64,000 nucleotides of DNA from Varroa destructor (GCF_002443255.2 NW_019211455.1:19257126-19321125), one strand, 5' to 3'. Positions 47,893 to 60,839 are shown, numbered from the stretch's first letter. Numbers and translations: made by a program. The notes: generated by a model not told the origin, from the letters alone.

Positions 47893-49500
47893 ATTCAGTA
47901 GTTAGATCCGAGGTTATGTACCATAAAGGAACTCAGATTCACAGATTTGTGCTGGTAGCCAGCCGTCCGAGACAATGCTTAGCTCAAGCAAAATTGGATA
48001 CAGGACTTGAAACGCTATACATGATTATATAGTTTGTTGCTAGGTCTCGGTTAGTCAGTGCAGAGTGAAAACGTTTGGCCCCTTGGCCGCAATGGAATAT
48101 TTTTTTTTATTAAGAACATTACATTACATTAAACGCACACTCATGGTGGAATCTAGTATCCGGCTTTGATTTTGGTAACATACAAAGCTGTTTTTGGCGA
48201 ATACAGGACACCATACGCTTGCGTTTCGATAAAGCTTCGCCCTATGAATAAAGTTACAGGTGCGTTTTGGCGATATTTAATATTTTTTGAGGAATCTTTG
48301 AGAGAGGCATACGCTCGTTTAGCTTTTCAGCAGCTTATTCTCGAACAGTCACTAAATACTCAGTACCAAGCTTTAATAAAGGTATCGGGGGGAATGTTCA
48401 TATTATACAGTAGTTCTTTACTAATCTAAAATTAGATCAATTCTTATATACTCCAAATGAAAAGTAAAAGTAAAAATTTTCTGCATTTTCAAGGGGTGGT
48501 GTACATGTTACGGTCTAGATACCAGGAAAATAATAGGATATCGTGTTATATGGGGTCACTGAAAGACGGGACGACGTTATTAATAATGTCCGGAAAATAA
48601 GCGTAATGTTTTTTCATGGAAGATTATCTAAATAGCCAATGTCTGCCAAATTAAATACGTTGCTTGATAAAGTAAGTACATCTATCTGATGATATCTGGA
48701 TCATCGTGCTATTGAAAATGAGCATTTTCTTTACGGGCAGGAAAAAATTAAGTGAACACTCCTATTATTCCACGCGCTCTGTTACAAATAGATTGAAAAC
48801 CAACGGTGTTTAGAATTGTCTATAAGTATTAGAGTTTTACATCCGGAAGAGCTATTAGGAATTATATTGCATAGAATTATTATTATTATTCGTGTTAGGT
48901 TATAGCGATACTAATATGGTTCAGATGTCTTACAACTCCTCACCTTTGTCTTGTCAGAGCTAGCGTATTCGCACTTCCATTTGACAGCAGACCTAGTCTA
49001 CCACCGCCTTTTGCAGGATGAGAGGCTCAAGGGCTAGTTGGAGTATATCCTTTTTGAGAGAAGTGGTCTGACGTGGCACTCGCGGAGGTGGAAGACGTTT
49101 CGCAAACGCATCAGTTTCCGTCACCCTGCCATTCGTCGCTCATAGACAAACGTCAGAGGTATAAAAAGCGATAGGAGTAGCATGTCGCCGGGTGTCGTCG
49201 AAGAAAAGTCGCGCAAACCGAGCCGCCACTCGACAGGGTTTGTTCCCGGAGCCACGTTCATGAGTCGGCCCAGTTTGCTAAGACCGCGTCGTGCTCTATT
49301 GAAGCTGCACGTGTCAACAGCGAGGGAAGCAAAGTGGTAAAAAGAGGCATCCGGTCGATCATCATTCTTCCTTCCCTCAACTTCTTTTCGGGCCTGTCTC
49401 AGTTTTGGATTTTTAACGTCCTATTGAGCGGTTTCACAAACGTGTTCACTTTCTTGCGCGCTTCTGATAAAATATAAGCCGATACGTATAAATATAGAGA

Positions 49501-49956
49501 CTAAACAGAAATTGCAACTGTATATAGATGGTTTATATGTAAATATATGAAAAGTATGTCTCTATATGTCATTCTGACAACTGGTAGTGGTGATTTTTGA
49601 AAGGTGCTCTTAGGTTCTGGTATCCGTTCAGGACATTTTTTTAACATGCGCTGACAGCGACCCATTGCACTTGCCACATTGGCAGCATAGTTTCGACACA
49701 CATCAGCGACGTGAAGGTTTGGCGACTGGCAAGTTTTAAGGCAATGGTCGTCCGGTGACAAGTAACGGTATCCAAGAGACCTTGGCTGCTGGCTGCTACA
49801 GTCTGTCAAATACTTTATCGATCTGAGCTTACGCCCTATTCCAGGCAGGACAAAAACAGGCCCGAACGGGGGCAGGGGAAAATAGAGATGCCAGTGACTG
49901 TGGCCGTTGAAATAGGTACATCCAGATAGTAGAAGACTGAGCTGAGAAAGTTTACC
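49501..49956 (-). CDS. Candidate exon of a cysteine-rich (possibly secreted) protein
   Basis: The minus frame is open from just after a TAG near 49,957 to the TAG at 49,501 (about 151 codons), beside the assembly gap. It contains a proline/aromatic stretch (HWHLYFPLPPFGPVF) and then six cysteines spaced C-x19-C-x3-C-x10-C-x13-C-x6-C (local sequences DDHCLKTC, ADVCRNY, MGRCQRM, KKCPERI). Ordered cysteines of this kind are typical of disulfide-bonded extracellular domains, but I cannot name the family. Possible 3' splice sites lie near the upstream end (a pyrimidine run ending TTTCTCAG, about 49,945). The last 20 residues are AT-rich and hydrophobic and are probably intron or untranslated sequence. 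No start codon or signal peptide is visible; an upstream exon would fall at or beyond the gap. A frame of this length is at the edge of what chance gives. Confidence 0.33.
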   Translation of the reverse strand, partial: GKLSQLSLLLSGCTYFNGHSHWHLYFPLPPFGPVFVLPGIGRKLRSIKYLTDCSSQQPRSLGYRYLSPDDHCLKTCQSPNLHVADVCRNYAANVASAMGRCQRMLKKCPERIPEPKSTFQKSPLPVVRMTYRDILFIYLHINHLYTVAISV

Positions 49957-50021
49957 GCTCTAGAGTTTACTACGAGTTGAATTGACTTTTCTTAACCTCC
50001 TAAGAGATGTTATAGAGTTTG

Positions 50022-50046
50022 CTCTCTCTCTCTCTCTCTCTCTCTC
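50022..50046. repeat. (CT)n microsatellite, left edge of gap
   Basis: Twenty-five bases of pure alternating CT run straight into the gap, so the full length is unknown. Confidence 0.98.
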
Positions 50047-50146
50047 NNNNNNNNNNNNNNNNNNNNNNNNNNNNNNNNNNNNNNNNNNNNNNNNNNNNNN
50101 NNNNNNNNNNNNNNNNNNNNNNNNNNNNNNNNNNNNNNNNNNNNNN
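50047..50146. other. Assembly gap of exactly 100 N
   Basis: One hundred N bases, a common placeholder length for a gap of unknown size. It sits inside dinucleotide repeats that change strand sense across it, so the true distance and even the join are uncertain. Confidence 0.99.

Positions 50147-50148
<2 letters not shown>

Positions 50149-50206
<58 letters not shown>
50149..50206. repeat. (AG)n microsatellite, right edge of gap
   Basis: Fifty-eight bases of pure AG (29 units) begin two bases after the gap. This is the complement of the repeat on the left side, giving an inverted arrangement around the gap. Confidence 0.98.
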
Positions 50207-50209
<3 letters not shown>

Positions 50210-53200
50210 AATATCTCGGTTAAGACTGGCTTGCAGTCCATTCGTCCGATGAGAAGCGCGGGTCACTACTTCAAGCCGCTGCCAACGGTATTTAACTATA
50301 CAATTTGATGAATGAAGAAAGTTATAATTAACCAGAAGTATCTCACTAACAATGAGGAAATAATCACTACTGCTGATAAAAGCAGTTTCCCAGATTCAAG
50401 AGCAACAATTCCGGCAGAACTATTACTTAACAAAGTGGTTAGATACTAAGTTACTAAGACTGCAAGTGTAGATGTTTCGAGTTCAGTACGCACCAAGGGT
50501 TTATCCCACGTACGCACATAGACACTTACAGATATCAACTATGGAAGAATAGTGAGTCGATGATGAGTTTTGAAAAAAAACGTAGCTATCAAAAGAGGTG
50601 CAACGTTTTAATAACAGCGAGCATAAAAGGCCTCGTTTATCTAAGATGCCCAGTAACCTGTTCCAAAAACTTCTAGGGAGACTCATTGCGACCGATAGAA
50701 ACCCTCATTAAAGCTCGCTACATACATACATATATATATATTGCACTTAGTAATTCACTTTTACCTAAGTCGAGGTAATAGAGTATTTGCTTCGGGATAC
50801 TAGCTACTGTTACAGAGTCTCACGGATACGTCATTGCTTTGTTTATGAACCTGTGATACTATTATAGTAACCAACATTTCAGTAGAGCAGTAGGGTTGAG
50901 CTAAAAGCAACTGAGCAATTACCACTTCGTATTAAAACATCGCAAATGAGAAGAATTTTTTTTGCCTTTACGTGCCAGAATATAGCGTGGTAATTGAGAA
51001 TTTTCTCGTTACCTACCCAGTTTGATCTAGCAGGTTTTACGCATGTTGCTGTGTGTCTTATAAAGTGGCAGTTTTTTTCTCACAGATTAGAAAAACATTT
51101 TTTTTTCGCTTCTGTTGCCTAGAATCTCAAATACATTGCGGTCGAATTCGTTTTTACGATAGATTGCCCTTACAAACCACTGATAACTACTAACGAAAAA
51201 CTCAACGCTCCCTTAAAAAAAAACCTGAACATAACAGGGCTGAACGAAATTTCCCTCTACTATTGGTCGTATCTTAACCCATCTATTAGTTTCGTGCCAA
51301 AAGTGCAAGTTGTCCTAAAGTTTAAACTGTGGCCGTTCGTTTGAAAAAGTTTGATCCGTTAAACGTTAAAAACGTAGCTTGATCTCAAGAAAAATCTTCA
51401 CACACGACTAGATTGATTAGTAATCTTATCCACTATACATAAAACTAACCGGAAGCCACATCTACTAGTATCAATATACAAAGCTCGTCTGAAGGATTTG
51501 AATAGAAGACAGGTTTCTACATCCATAACGCCCGTCGCTTAACATTACAACATATCATTATATTGTTTAAACACAAAAGCTTTGTTAGAACTACAGGAAT
51601 AGTCGATCTGAATATCAGCTTAACGAACGGAGCATATTCATTTGTATAAATGTTTCACATTAACTCTCAAGTTAATTCCGTACACTATGAGAGAACTCCG
51701 AAATTGCTTAGAACATGATCGAGTCTGCTTTAAATGACAAATGGTTTGTGAAGACGTCACAAGAATATTTCGGTTATCTATTAGGAATCAACGATCTTCT
51801 TATTGCTCCGGTCGTCGGAAATGCTGCTATACCGCCAATGCATCCGTGTAAAAAAACGCTATGATCCAACGAACGCTGATTTGTTTCACAGTTCTATCAT
51901 CCCAATCATGAGACGTTCTCTGCAGAGCTGTTTAATAATCGGGACGACAGCTTGCTTTCACATAAGGTGTTCTCGTATTACCTATCCATGGACAACTAAC
52001 TTGATAATTTTTCCACACCAGTTTCTCTATATGAAACAGACTTTAGTTTTAGGTATGATAAGCTAAACAACCTTCGTATGGCTTTACCCTTGTACTGGAC
52101 GCGCCTGTGACACCCCTAGGGCTAGGTTAGGACTCGCACGATTTTAAAACAACAGCACTATGACTCATAATATTGGTGTATCTATGAAGACAAAATTAGC
52201 CTCAAGCGTATACGGTGAATAGGTCGAAGAATATCAGACGGATGATGCGATGGTCCGACGAACGGAAACTTGGACGTCGGCAACATGCTTTGAATGCTTC
52301 CACGAATAGGGACTACGCTAAAGCGACAATGTGTGCGGGCTGCCGCTGCTTTTTGTTCCATAACCATCGGGTCTTCCGTAACTCCATGTCGCCCGGATCG
52401 CCTTTTGTTGGCAATGAGCTTTTTACAACAGCGAAAAAGCAATAGTCATCCGAACTCTGAAGGTACAGTAGGTATGAAGCTATTTAAAGATGGCTACTGT
52501 AATAGTACCAGCGCGCCGTATACGACGCATCTAGGTCGCTTCTTGCGTGGAAGCCGAAGTAGGGGTGTCGCTTGAGGGTGATCCAAAGTCGCTTCCGAAA
52601 ACGGTTGTTATTGCTGCCTGTTTTGGCGGCCATGGTCAGACGCAATCGAACCCAGGCTGGCTAGAGCCATGACCAATCCGAGTACCCCGACTGGCTGATA
52701 GATGAAACTTGTTGATGTGTCATGATTAAGCAAGCAACGGCGGATGAATCAGCGAGGGCAGGACGGGACACTAGCGGCAAAAGAAGAAGGGCACAACCCT
52801 AGTCTGGATTCTCCTTCCACACGCATATAGTGCCTCCATCAGTCAACAGTAGTACGTGGTCCGTCAAGGCGTCAATTTAAGTCCAGACCTAGTATGGTCT
52901 GTTAGAAAGCTCGAGGCTGGCTTGCGCTAGCTTTCCGTGGCCTTCGCTTGCTTATCACTAAGCATACGGAAAAAAAGTCTGTTCTTTCGACTCTTTGAAG
53001 TGCTTGCCTGGAAATGGGAATAAAACAAGGTTTGCTTGGCTAAGTTCGAATGTGCGAAGCTTAGAAAAACCGCGAGTAAATAGAGTTGGGTAGCTGGTGG
53101 GTTGGGCAAGCCAACAGATGAATCCAGTTGATTTAGAAAAGTGGGGAAAAGAAAACAAGGCAGCGCGCAAGCGAAAGTGAACCACAGCCGAGACAATTGA

Positions 53201-55985
53201 TGGACGTCGTTTCCTGCGACATGGCTATGGCTGCATTCCACCGACGCCTATCTCGCTCCCCGTCGCAGCACTCGTTGCTGTTGTTAGAAATCCGTAATAC
53301 ATATGGCATGAAAACAGTCATACAGGCTCACAATACATAACAGATGCCCAATGCTAAACATACAAATATGCTGTGTATGGATGTATATATAGTTAGCAAG
53401 CTTAGCTAAGAATATAAGCAGGAACTGAGGAATCATAATGCCATCGCGTTGCTATCGACTCGAATAAATAGCGAGCGACTCCACCCGCAATCGATGGCAC
53501 GCCCACGCTAAAATCTGCCAGATCCACCTGGTATTGATTCGACTTTGCAGGCGTTCGCTGGCTGAAAATCAGTGAAATGGAAGCATTCACCACTTCGTTT
53601 GTTTCGACATTTGCCATTCTTCCAATAATCCCGTTTCCCCCAGTCTTCGTTTATACGCTCAGTGCAGCATAGCGTTGGAAAGCTTTTGGACTCTGCTGTT
53701 TGTACTACGAAGAAAACGTACGTTTAATCGAACCAAGGCTCCAAAGGTGGAGGTTCTAGATGAAAGAGGGGCATTCAAGAGACCTGTTTTAACCTGGTTT
53801 TCCTTGAAATGAAAATCTATTAGAAGCAGTTGGAAAGTTCTAGTACCGTGTACGAAAAGAACTCAGAGGTCTGCTCGATGTAATTAAGAACTTATTCTGT
53901 ATGAAAACAAAATGCTATAGGATACACCCAGTGTGTCCTAGTGTAGATAACGTGTGAAATGTAGGCGATTCGACGTAAGCGTAGATAATGAAGGACGGCA
54001 TTACAGAAAATAGCTTCCGGACGATTTTATATACAGGCATATAGAGAGACGTAGTTGACGCAAAATGTTGCAAACGAATGTCGTAATGCTATCTGCAGAT
54101 TACGCATTGATAGATTAGATCTCTACTAACTGTCTCTAGTCTTAAATTATGCCCTGACAGGTACTCACTAGTTCCGGTATCTGTAAAGGGTTCAAAAAAA
54201 AAACCCGTCACGCGCTAGACGCGGTTTCAGGGTCCTTGTCGTCAGTGCACTGTTGCTTACTTGTGATTAGTATTGCCATTCTCCGGAGTGGTGTAACGCA
54301 TTTCTTTCAATGTCTGAGTGCCGTCAACTCTGGCTTCGTCCCCCTTCATTTTGGCTCCGTCACCGTCGTCCCGAGGAATTATCTCCTATCTAAGGGTGGG
54401 CTTTGCAAGTGGCTTTATTTGTAGAGCTAAAAGCGGCGCAAAAACACTTAAACACAATTACTTATCCGGTCCGCAGCGGGCAAAGAGAACGATCTCATCG
54501 GTAGCGGCGACATATTAACTCGCAGTGTTTCTTGCCAAAATTGGCGAGCCGGTCAGAATCTTCATTGCCATCGTTATCAGGCGTTGGATTGTTGTTATCG
54601 CTGCTGCCTGTTATTGTTATTAGCAGATCTTCTACGGTCATCGAAAACGTTTCCTTTACCACAACCGATTGGCATACTCTCTGTGGCTGCTAAAGCGACT
54701 TTTACTATCACTAGTAATACTGTTTTTACTATAGAGGTCCATAGAAAAACCTCATTGCCAGACACGGCTTTCCAACGGATAGCTGCCAGTTACCTCCTCC
54801 CACACATTTTCCGTTCTTAAAGCATCGTATCCTACCAGTGGTTAAGCTGTGACCCGCCTATTCGGCCTAGAAACAGCAGTCCCCCCACGGTAGCGCTCCA
54901 GTAGGGCAACAACTCTTTGCGCACGTATCCGCACACATACAAAAACATACACGATTTGAGTAGAACCGGCCGGCAGAAGCCCCCTGCTGCCTAAGAATGG
55001 TTTGTTGGAGGCCGGATAAATGACGACAGTAATGGTAACGCATTGATGCCACATTCTGCAGGGAGTTCCTATCTATTTGATTCCCTTTTTTTTTCTTTTT
55101 TTTTCCCTTTCTACGAAGCGATATTAGTATCACCAATCAAGCAGGTTAGAGGTACTTTTGTAGTATATTCGGTAATGACACGAAACAAACAAAGCCCAAA
55201 CTTCAAATAACACCGTTCTGCAGGGCAGAATCCACTGCACAGGCTGAATATATGCAGAGATATAGATTCATACGCGTAGACATCACGTCACATAGTGGCT
55301 TTTCTGAGCATCGGACGCCATGTCCGGTGCCAGCCCGGTTGTCTCCTTATACAACCTTCGGTTTTTGAACAACGCGTGCACGATCTACTGGGAATTATGT
55401 TCCGGCTGCGACTGGTTTTGTGTGCCTTACTTGTATGATTTTTACCTACATTTTCTGTGTGTTCAACCGTATCCTCAGTCATTATTGAGGCGTATCACAT
55501 TATCGAATTAAAGCTGGAAAGGCGACACTGATCCTTGCGTTCGCACGCTTTTGTTACGATTGCACCAAATACTAAGATAACGAGTGGGTTTTTAGCTCGT
55601 GTTGAGAACAGAGTTAGAACAGACGTGATCGGATATGAACCAATCTGCATAAGTTATCCCGTTTAATTTCTATTTATTTCGTAGCGTGTGTCCTGTATTC
55701 GTGTTGTGCGTGTCGTATAAGCGTCCGAATCTAGCTTGGATTTAACAGCAAATAAGGCCAATTAAAAGAATATGTGCCAGCATTTATAGTAATCCTACTG
55801 GCAAAGAAACATAAAATCTTTCAATGTTAATAGAAAATTACGAACAAAAAATTGCAATTTCAAAAGTGCACCTTCAAAAAGTTCTCTTTTGCTGAATCAT
55901 GCAAGAAGATGTACAAGGTACGTTCGAATCTTTTATTTCTCTTTAAGTTCGAAACAAGTTAAACAACCCATGGGTAGCATATTAA

Positions 55986-56029
55986 ATAATATTATATATA
56001 TAATATTATATAATATTATATATATAATA
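55986..56029. repeat. AT-only palindromic repeat
   Basis: The 20 bases at 55,988-56,007 form a perfect palindrome (AATATT at each end, alternating AT inside). Most of it is repeated 24 bases downstream (56,012-56,029). The segment could extrude as a cruciform. Confidence 0.9.
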
Positions 56030-56569
56030 GAAATAAATAATATTGCTAATGCATATATTATTAAAAGAATAACTCATTCGTTTCATCAGTTGGTATGTCA
56101 GCAGTATCAGGTACTTGTGGCAAAGCATATTCCCCCACCGACATTAACGCCATAGTTGACCTCTGTCGGGCCACACAACCATAATATCCTACTTGTTTTT
56201 TCTTGTTTAAATATCGCCAAAATACCTTGCTTCATCATTGAAATTTCAAGCCAGGATTACAACTCCCGGAGCTGTCGTCAGTATTGGCATACCTGCTCTT
56301 CGTATCACTCGTTAACGTACTGTATAAGCAGCGTCAAATCAACTCGATTATAGTTTATGGCAAAATTCAGTTCTATAGGAAGCTGCTCATTGCCTACCCA
56401 GCATTTCAAGTTGTAACTAGCTATCTCCATATGAAACACGCCATAGTCATACAGGATATCACGTTATACATATATATGTACATAGCACGCATGTAGGGGC
56501 CACCCTTTACGTGGTACACATACAGGCACTTGGCATTGGCAACCAAAAGCACTCCAGGCAGCTCGGTCG

Positions 56570-56590
56570 TTACAGGCCGATTACAGGCCG
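56570..56590. repeat. Direct repeat, 11-bp period
   Basis: TTACAGGCCG occurs at 56,570 and 56,581. Confidence 0.85.
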
Positions 56591-57242
56591 CTAGGGGCTG
56601 TTGGTACATTGAAGTTTTTGCCAAATATGCCTCGCCGCTGTAGGAATCAGCAGCGAACGTAGGCACTCAAGGGACAAGCGGGCAGGTCTAAAGTCTGCTG
56701 CAAAGTTTAATACGTCGTTTCCGTATCGAGCCAGGTGGGCAGGTTAGCGAACGGCTGGTCTGTCTGTCTGTCGGTAGGCAAAGCAAATCTTATCGCTACC
56801 CCTTGGTCTTCCAAGCAAAACCCTTCATAAATCCCATCCCACCGATCTCAGTGGTGGTATTTTTCAGCCAAGCAGAGGTGAACGACACTAAGGTCGCCTG
56901 AAAGCGACAGTCGAGTGCATGAGATTCGCCCCTGCCCTCATACGTCACGCACTTACGAGCACAACAACAACGAAAACAACATCAGTTACAACAGGAACAA
57001 CAGTATACTGCAGTACCAGCTGCAACAGGAAGAGTGTCGCCTTGTCGAAACAAGATGGCACTCATAGCCTAGGGCTATAGTTCCTTCCAATGGGGTAGGA
57101 GGCAACCCTTGTTGTTTGCTGGGGCCTTGGCGTCTAGGCGGTGGCAAACACTGCATCGTTGCTGAGTAGCTTCATCGGTTAGTAGGATGGTTTGTTGCTC
57201 ATAATAATAAATTGATTTGTCGCTAACTTTCACCACTGCTAT

Positions 57243-57269
57243 TGCTGCTGCTGCTGCTGCTGCTGCTGC
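57243..57269. repeat. (TGC)9 microsatellite
   Basis: Nine perfect TGC units. The flanking frames read it as poly-Ala, poly-Leu or poly-Cys on + and it keeps several frames open (57,075-57,475), so these ORFs are repeat-driven and are not annotated as genes. Confidence 0.97.
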
Positions 57270-60200
57270 CGTTGCTAAAATGTTTTCTCCTCGTTGGCTT
57301 GGTTGTTTCATTAGAACAACGACCACTTGCTTGGATCGTGTTCATTGTTTGCTTTCTGAAGCTCGTCTTCGCTTACCACCGTTACGAAAACAAATTATTC
57401 TCGCCTATCGCGACACGCTGTCTAACGCGACCTGACGTTAAAGAAGCTGCCGCTACAACTCTCGAAGGATGCTAGTTGCGCAAAGCAAGACAACATGCGC
57501 ACGGGCCGGATAGTCAAGGACCACTGCCAATGCTGCGATGTTTGGCGAACGCCCTCTTTCTTTTACTGCTTTTCTAGCTACGACTTTAATCGCTACAGCA
57601 GCTTTTATATGGTAGCATTTGTGGCTTTCGGGTGCAGGCGGCCAAGGCGGCGCTCGTACACTAGAACATAATTTACTATAGAGTGTAGTGAGGTCCGGAG
57701 AGCAAGACAGATCGCGTGTAAGCCATAGAAAGAGAACTTAGAGAGAAGAACATAAAACAGGCGGGTTCCGGAGAACGAAAATGTGCAAAAGATCAGAGAA
57801 CGACCACGAACGAAAGACATTAAGAGAAAAAGCACAGAAATATGGAAAGAAGCTCAAAAATTCGACAGTGACTGGCGAAGAGCGTCGGAACACAGAAATA
57901 CACAGATGCAGGAATTCCGCGGTGTTTCCTTTGTAAAAACAGGAAAAAATAAGAGTGCGAGAAATAAGGCTGCAGAAAAGGCAGTCGAGCTTGAGTCAGC
58001 CCTCTTGAAAAGCGTACATTACAGATGGTGAGAAGATATCCCTCATAAGGCAGATGCTGTCGTTGTCCTTTTAAAACTATCACCAGCTTTACCCCGTTCA
58101 ACTATATTTCTGCTTGAACAATACTATGCGAATTATACATGTAGGCTTGAAGGGTACACGAAAGAAAAAAGCGTTCGAAAGAGAGCTTTGTAGCATTACA
58201 GCAGCGTTCTTGAGAAATTTTTTGACATAAAGGTTCAGATGCTGAAGGTTTCAGAGGTTAAAAGTGATGGAATAGCTAGCATGAATATCGAAAAATGGTG
58301 AGGATGGCTTGAGGTGATCTCTTGTTCAGGTTGATTAAAAAGTATTTCGAAAAAAGTAAAAATTGCCGGTTGACATGATATAACTGTTACAATAGAAGAA
58401 AACGCTGGACAGATAAGTGTCGTAATACAAAGCAGGCACCTTCTTGATTAGTTTTAACGAGAATGCTCCCGCCATTGCCTCTCGTTTACGACACTTACAA
58501 TGACGAGCTAGAAATAAAAGTTTCAAGCGATGACTAAATAAGACCGTACTCAGACATGACTCGCCTACGTATAGGGCGTTTCATAGATATTCAACCAACA
58601 ACAATCCGGTTTTGTTTACTAAGGATACGGGAGATACACCCAAATGACTATTTTGGTCAAACATCTATTAGAAGTATATGCACGCACCTTTCAAAGATTA
58701 CCCTCGTTGTATTTGCTCGTAAATCTTCAAAGTTGCCTTATCTTCATAAGGAAATAAGCACACAGGTCATTCCATAGCAAACGAACCCTTCTGACTACTA
58801 TACACATACGTTATATCCTAACATAAAAGAATGAAGTGAAACAACGTGTGGCAATGCCCAGTCTACTCATTCTTTTATCTTAACATCATAGTATACATCG
58901 AGGATGGTTTAATACCGTTGCCATTTACACAATCGTTACGTTAGGATGTAGCCTCGTCTGAGGATGTATGCCCAACCTAAAAAGTACCTGTCATGTTGAC
59001 TTGTCTTTTCACCTTGATTTATTTATTTATTTGAATTTTATTAGATTATTCGCGCAGCGAGCAGCACCTAAAACAACGGCGGTTCTGTAGCTTCAACTAT
59101 GTCCTCAACCGTCGCACAACGCTATTAATACCGTCAGCGCGAATCCTGTTCTAGGTACGATAACGCGCTATCCCTGGCCCCTTTTACCCCACTAGCAATC
59201 TGTTGCTTGCAAAGACAATTATCGTGTCCGCTTGTACTTGCACTGATGACCTTGGGGCTTCTGTCTGTTGCTTTGGTTTCCATATCGCAACCATACTCCT
59301 TCTAGTTGCGGTAGATGCTTATTGCTTCCGCAGCTAGCACTCCTTGAAAGGATCTTTGACCGGAACCCGACGAGAGCTCTAGCCTGTTACCAACGTATGG
59401 CACCAGCAATAAACATGACAAGCGTAGCACGATTCTCGACACTTGCTCCATCACCACTTTTCGTAATGTCACAGCCGTTTTCGCTATCTAACTAACTTGT
59501 AACATGTGCTACTTGTAGGAACAGTACTCCGTTTTGACGAATTTTGCTTCTGTTGTTATTGCTGTTGTGTGCTTCCTCTTGCTTAAGGTTTCCCCTCGTA
59601 CCCTTAGGCCCCTATCTTACGTCTGCTTTCTCGTTTGCCATAACGTTCACCGTTTTTGTTATCACGTCTTCTGATGTCACGCCGGCACAGAAGTCGCTTT
59701 CGGTAATTTCCGCTGCTGCTCGCTGTTGGAACAGCCCCAAACGCCCAGCTTCCATGGTCACCCTAGCAGCGGTCATCGACATGACTCGTTACCATGCCAT
59801 TGTTACCGTTGCATTGCTCAATGTCGCATCTCGGGTATCGCCTTCCTTAGGGTTGCCGTCGATACCCCACCTTTGTGTCATTCTCACTCTCCATCTGGAG
59901 TATCGCCGGTCGGCGCCCCACGAATTCTCCACCAAACAACTCCCTAAGCTGCCCCTATTTCTAATGTCGACAATAACCCCTACGACTAACAGGCGTTGGC
60001 CAACAAAGCGCTGCTTCGAACACAATTGCGTCGCAACAACTATCGCCGGCCACTGTTAGTTTTGACGACGAAGGTAGAAATGGTGGCAATCGCTGAAATT
60101 GCTCGAGTTGGGCTAAGTGAGGGCTGAGGTCGAACTATGCCGAGCTCTGCCTAGCAGGACATTGGTAAGAAACACAAAGAACACAGATGAACGTTCCAAC

Positions 60201-60620
60201 AACCAGGATGATCTACACCCGCCTGGGCCGGCCGGTGCCGACTTGTTAGCATGTGCTTGAGGGACTCCTATCTAACACATTGTTGCCCCCGTCGTACCTT
60301 TACAGAGTATTGCAATCGTCGATGTTGTAGGCACTCTTATCGTATCACGTCGCCAAAAACGTTAATTACTTCTCGCATCACGGTTAACTGCACAGACTTG
60401 CCTACTGACCGCTCCGTGGCTTCCATGGTTATTCGTCTATGTAAAGTTTCTGGTGAGAAACAAGTCAAGAAGCAGTGGTGGGCACAGCAGCAGCAAAATG
60501 AGGAAATACTTGCGTGACCGGTGTCCATGACGTTCTTAGGCCTTTAATTGCGGCACCGAGTGCGTTCCGTGATACTAGCAGGTTTTTTGGATCGACGAAA
60601 TCGATCGACTGGGGTTATAG

Positions 60621-60788
60621 GTTATGTACATGAGCATGCTTGAGGGCTTACCACCCTGGTGGACCCCGTCCGATATTGCTTCTTACTCCGAGAGTTTCCG
60701 GATACCCAAGACTGAACTTCATGCGGCACAATACGACGAATCATCGGTATATACGAAGCATTGGACCCAAGGAAAATCCCCGAACGAA
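60621..60788 (+). CDS. Candidate phase-0 exon with both splice sites, unknown protein
   Basis: A 168-base segment is bounded by GGTTATAG| on the left (AG 60,619-60,620) and GAA|GTGAGC on the right (GT 60,789-60,790). It is open throughout and is a multiple of three. In frame it begins V-M-Y-M-S-M, so it could also be a first coding exon starting at ATG 60,624, directly after an in-frame TAG. The translation includes LPPWWTPSDIASYSESF and AAQYDESSVYTKHWTQG, rich in aromatic and polar residues and unlike AT-rich random translation. The 3' splice site has only a modest pyrimidine tract (TTTTTT at about 60,584). The frame would close at the TAA 60,834-60,836 if unspliced. No family is recognised. 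Confidence 0.28.
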
Positions 60789-60839
60789 GTGAGCCTATTG
60801 ACAATTGCCAGGCCAGCTGACGGCTATAGCGTGTAACTG

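Larger units (their letters stand above)
43260..49490. other. No confident gene; GC-richer patch at 45.0-45.9 kb
   Basis: Outside the candidate at 44.6 kb, frames at 43.7-44.1, 45.4-45.9, 46.8-47.0 and 48.2-48.4 kb have no motif or splice support. The patch near 49.0-49.4 kb is also GC-richer without a clear frame. Confidence 0.5.
50210..60610. other. No confident gene over about 10 kb
   Basis: AT-rich at 50.2-52.1 and 55.5-56.4 kb; GC-richer at 52.2-53.3, 56.5-57.6 and 59.1-60.5 kb. Frames worth recording but not called: a 49-residue ATG frame at 51,715-51,864, a 71-codon minus frame at 53,402-53,617 (DLADFSVGVPSIAGGVARYL), and the 171-codon frame at 59,544-60,059. Confidence 0.5.

Noticed and set aside
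50000..50308. Open frames across the gap
   Set aside because: They consist of Ser-Leu or Arg-Glu translations of the CT/AG repeat and unknown bases.
57075..57475. Overlapping ORFs on both strands
   Set aside because: Kept open by the (TGC)9 repeat; poly-Ala or poly-Leu only.
57781..58031. Lys/Arg/Glu-rich + frame
   Set aside because: Composition follows from a purine-rich strand, with a second frame open over the same bases.
59544..60059. Longest single ORF (171 codons, +)
   Set aside because: Starts at TTG in a leucine-coding CTG/TTG repeat, has no early ATG, is T-rich at second codon positions, and two other frames are also open. Treated as GC-driven chance.
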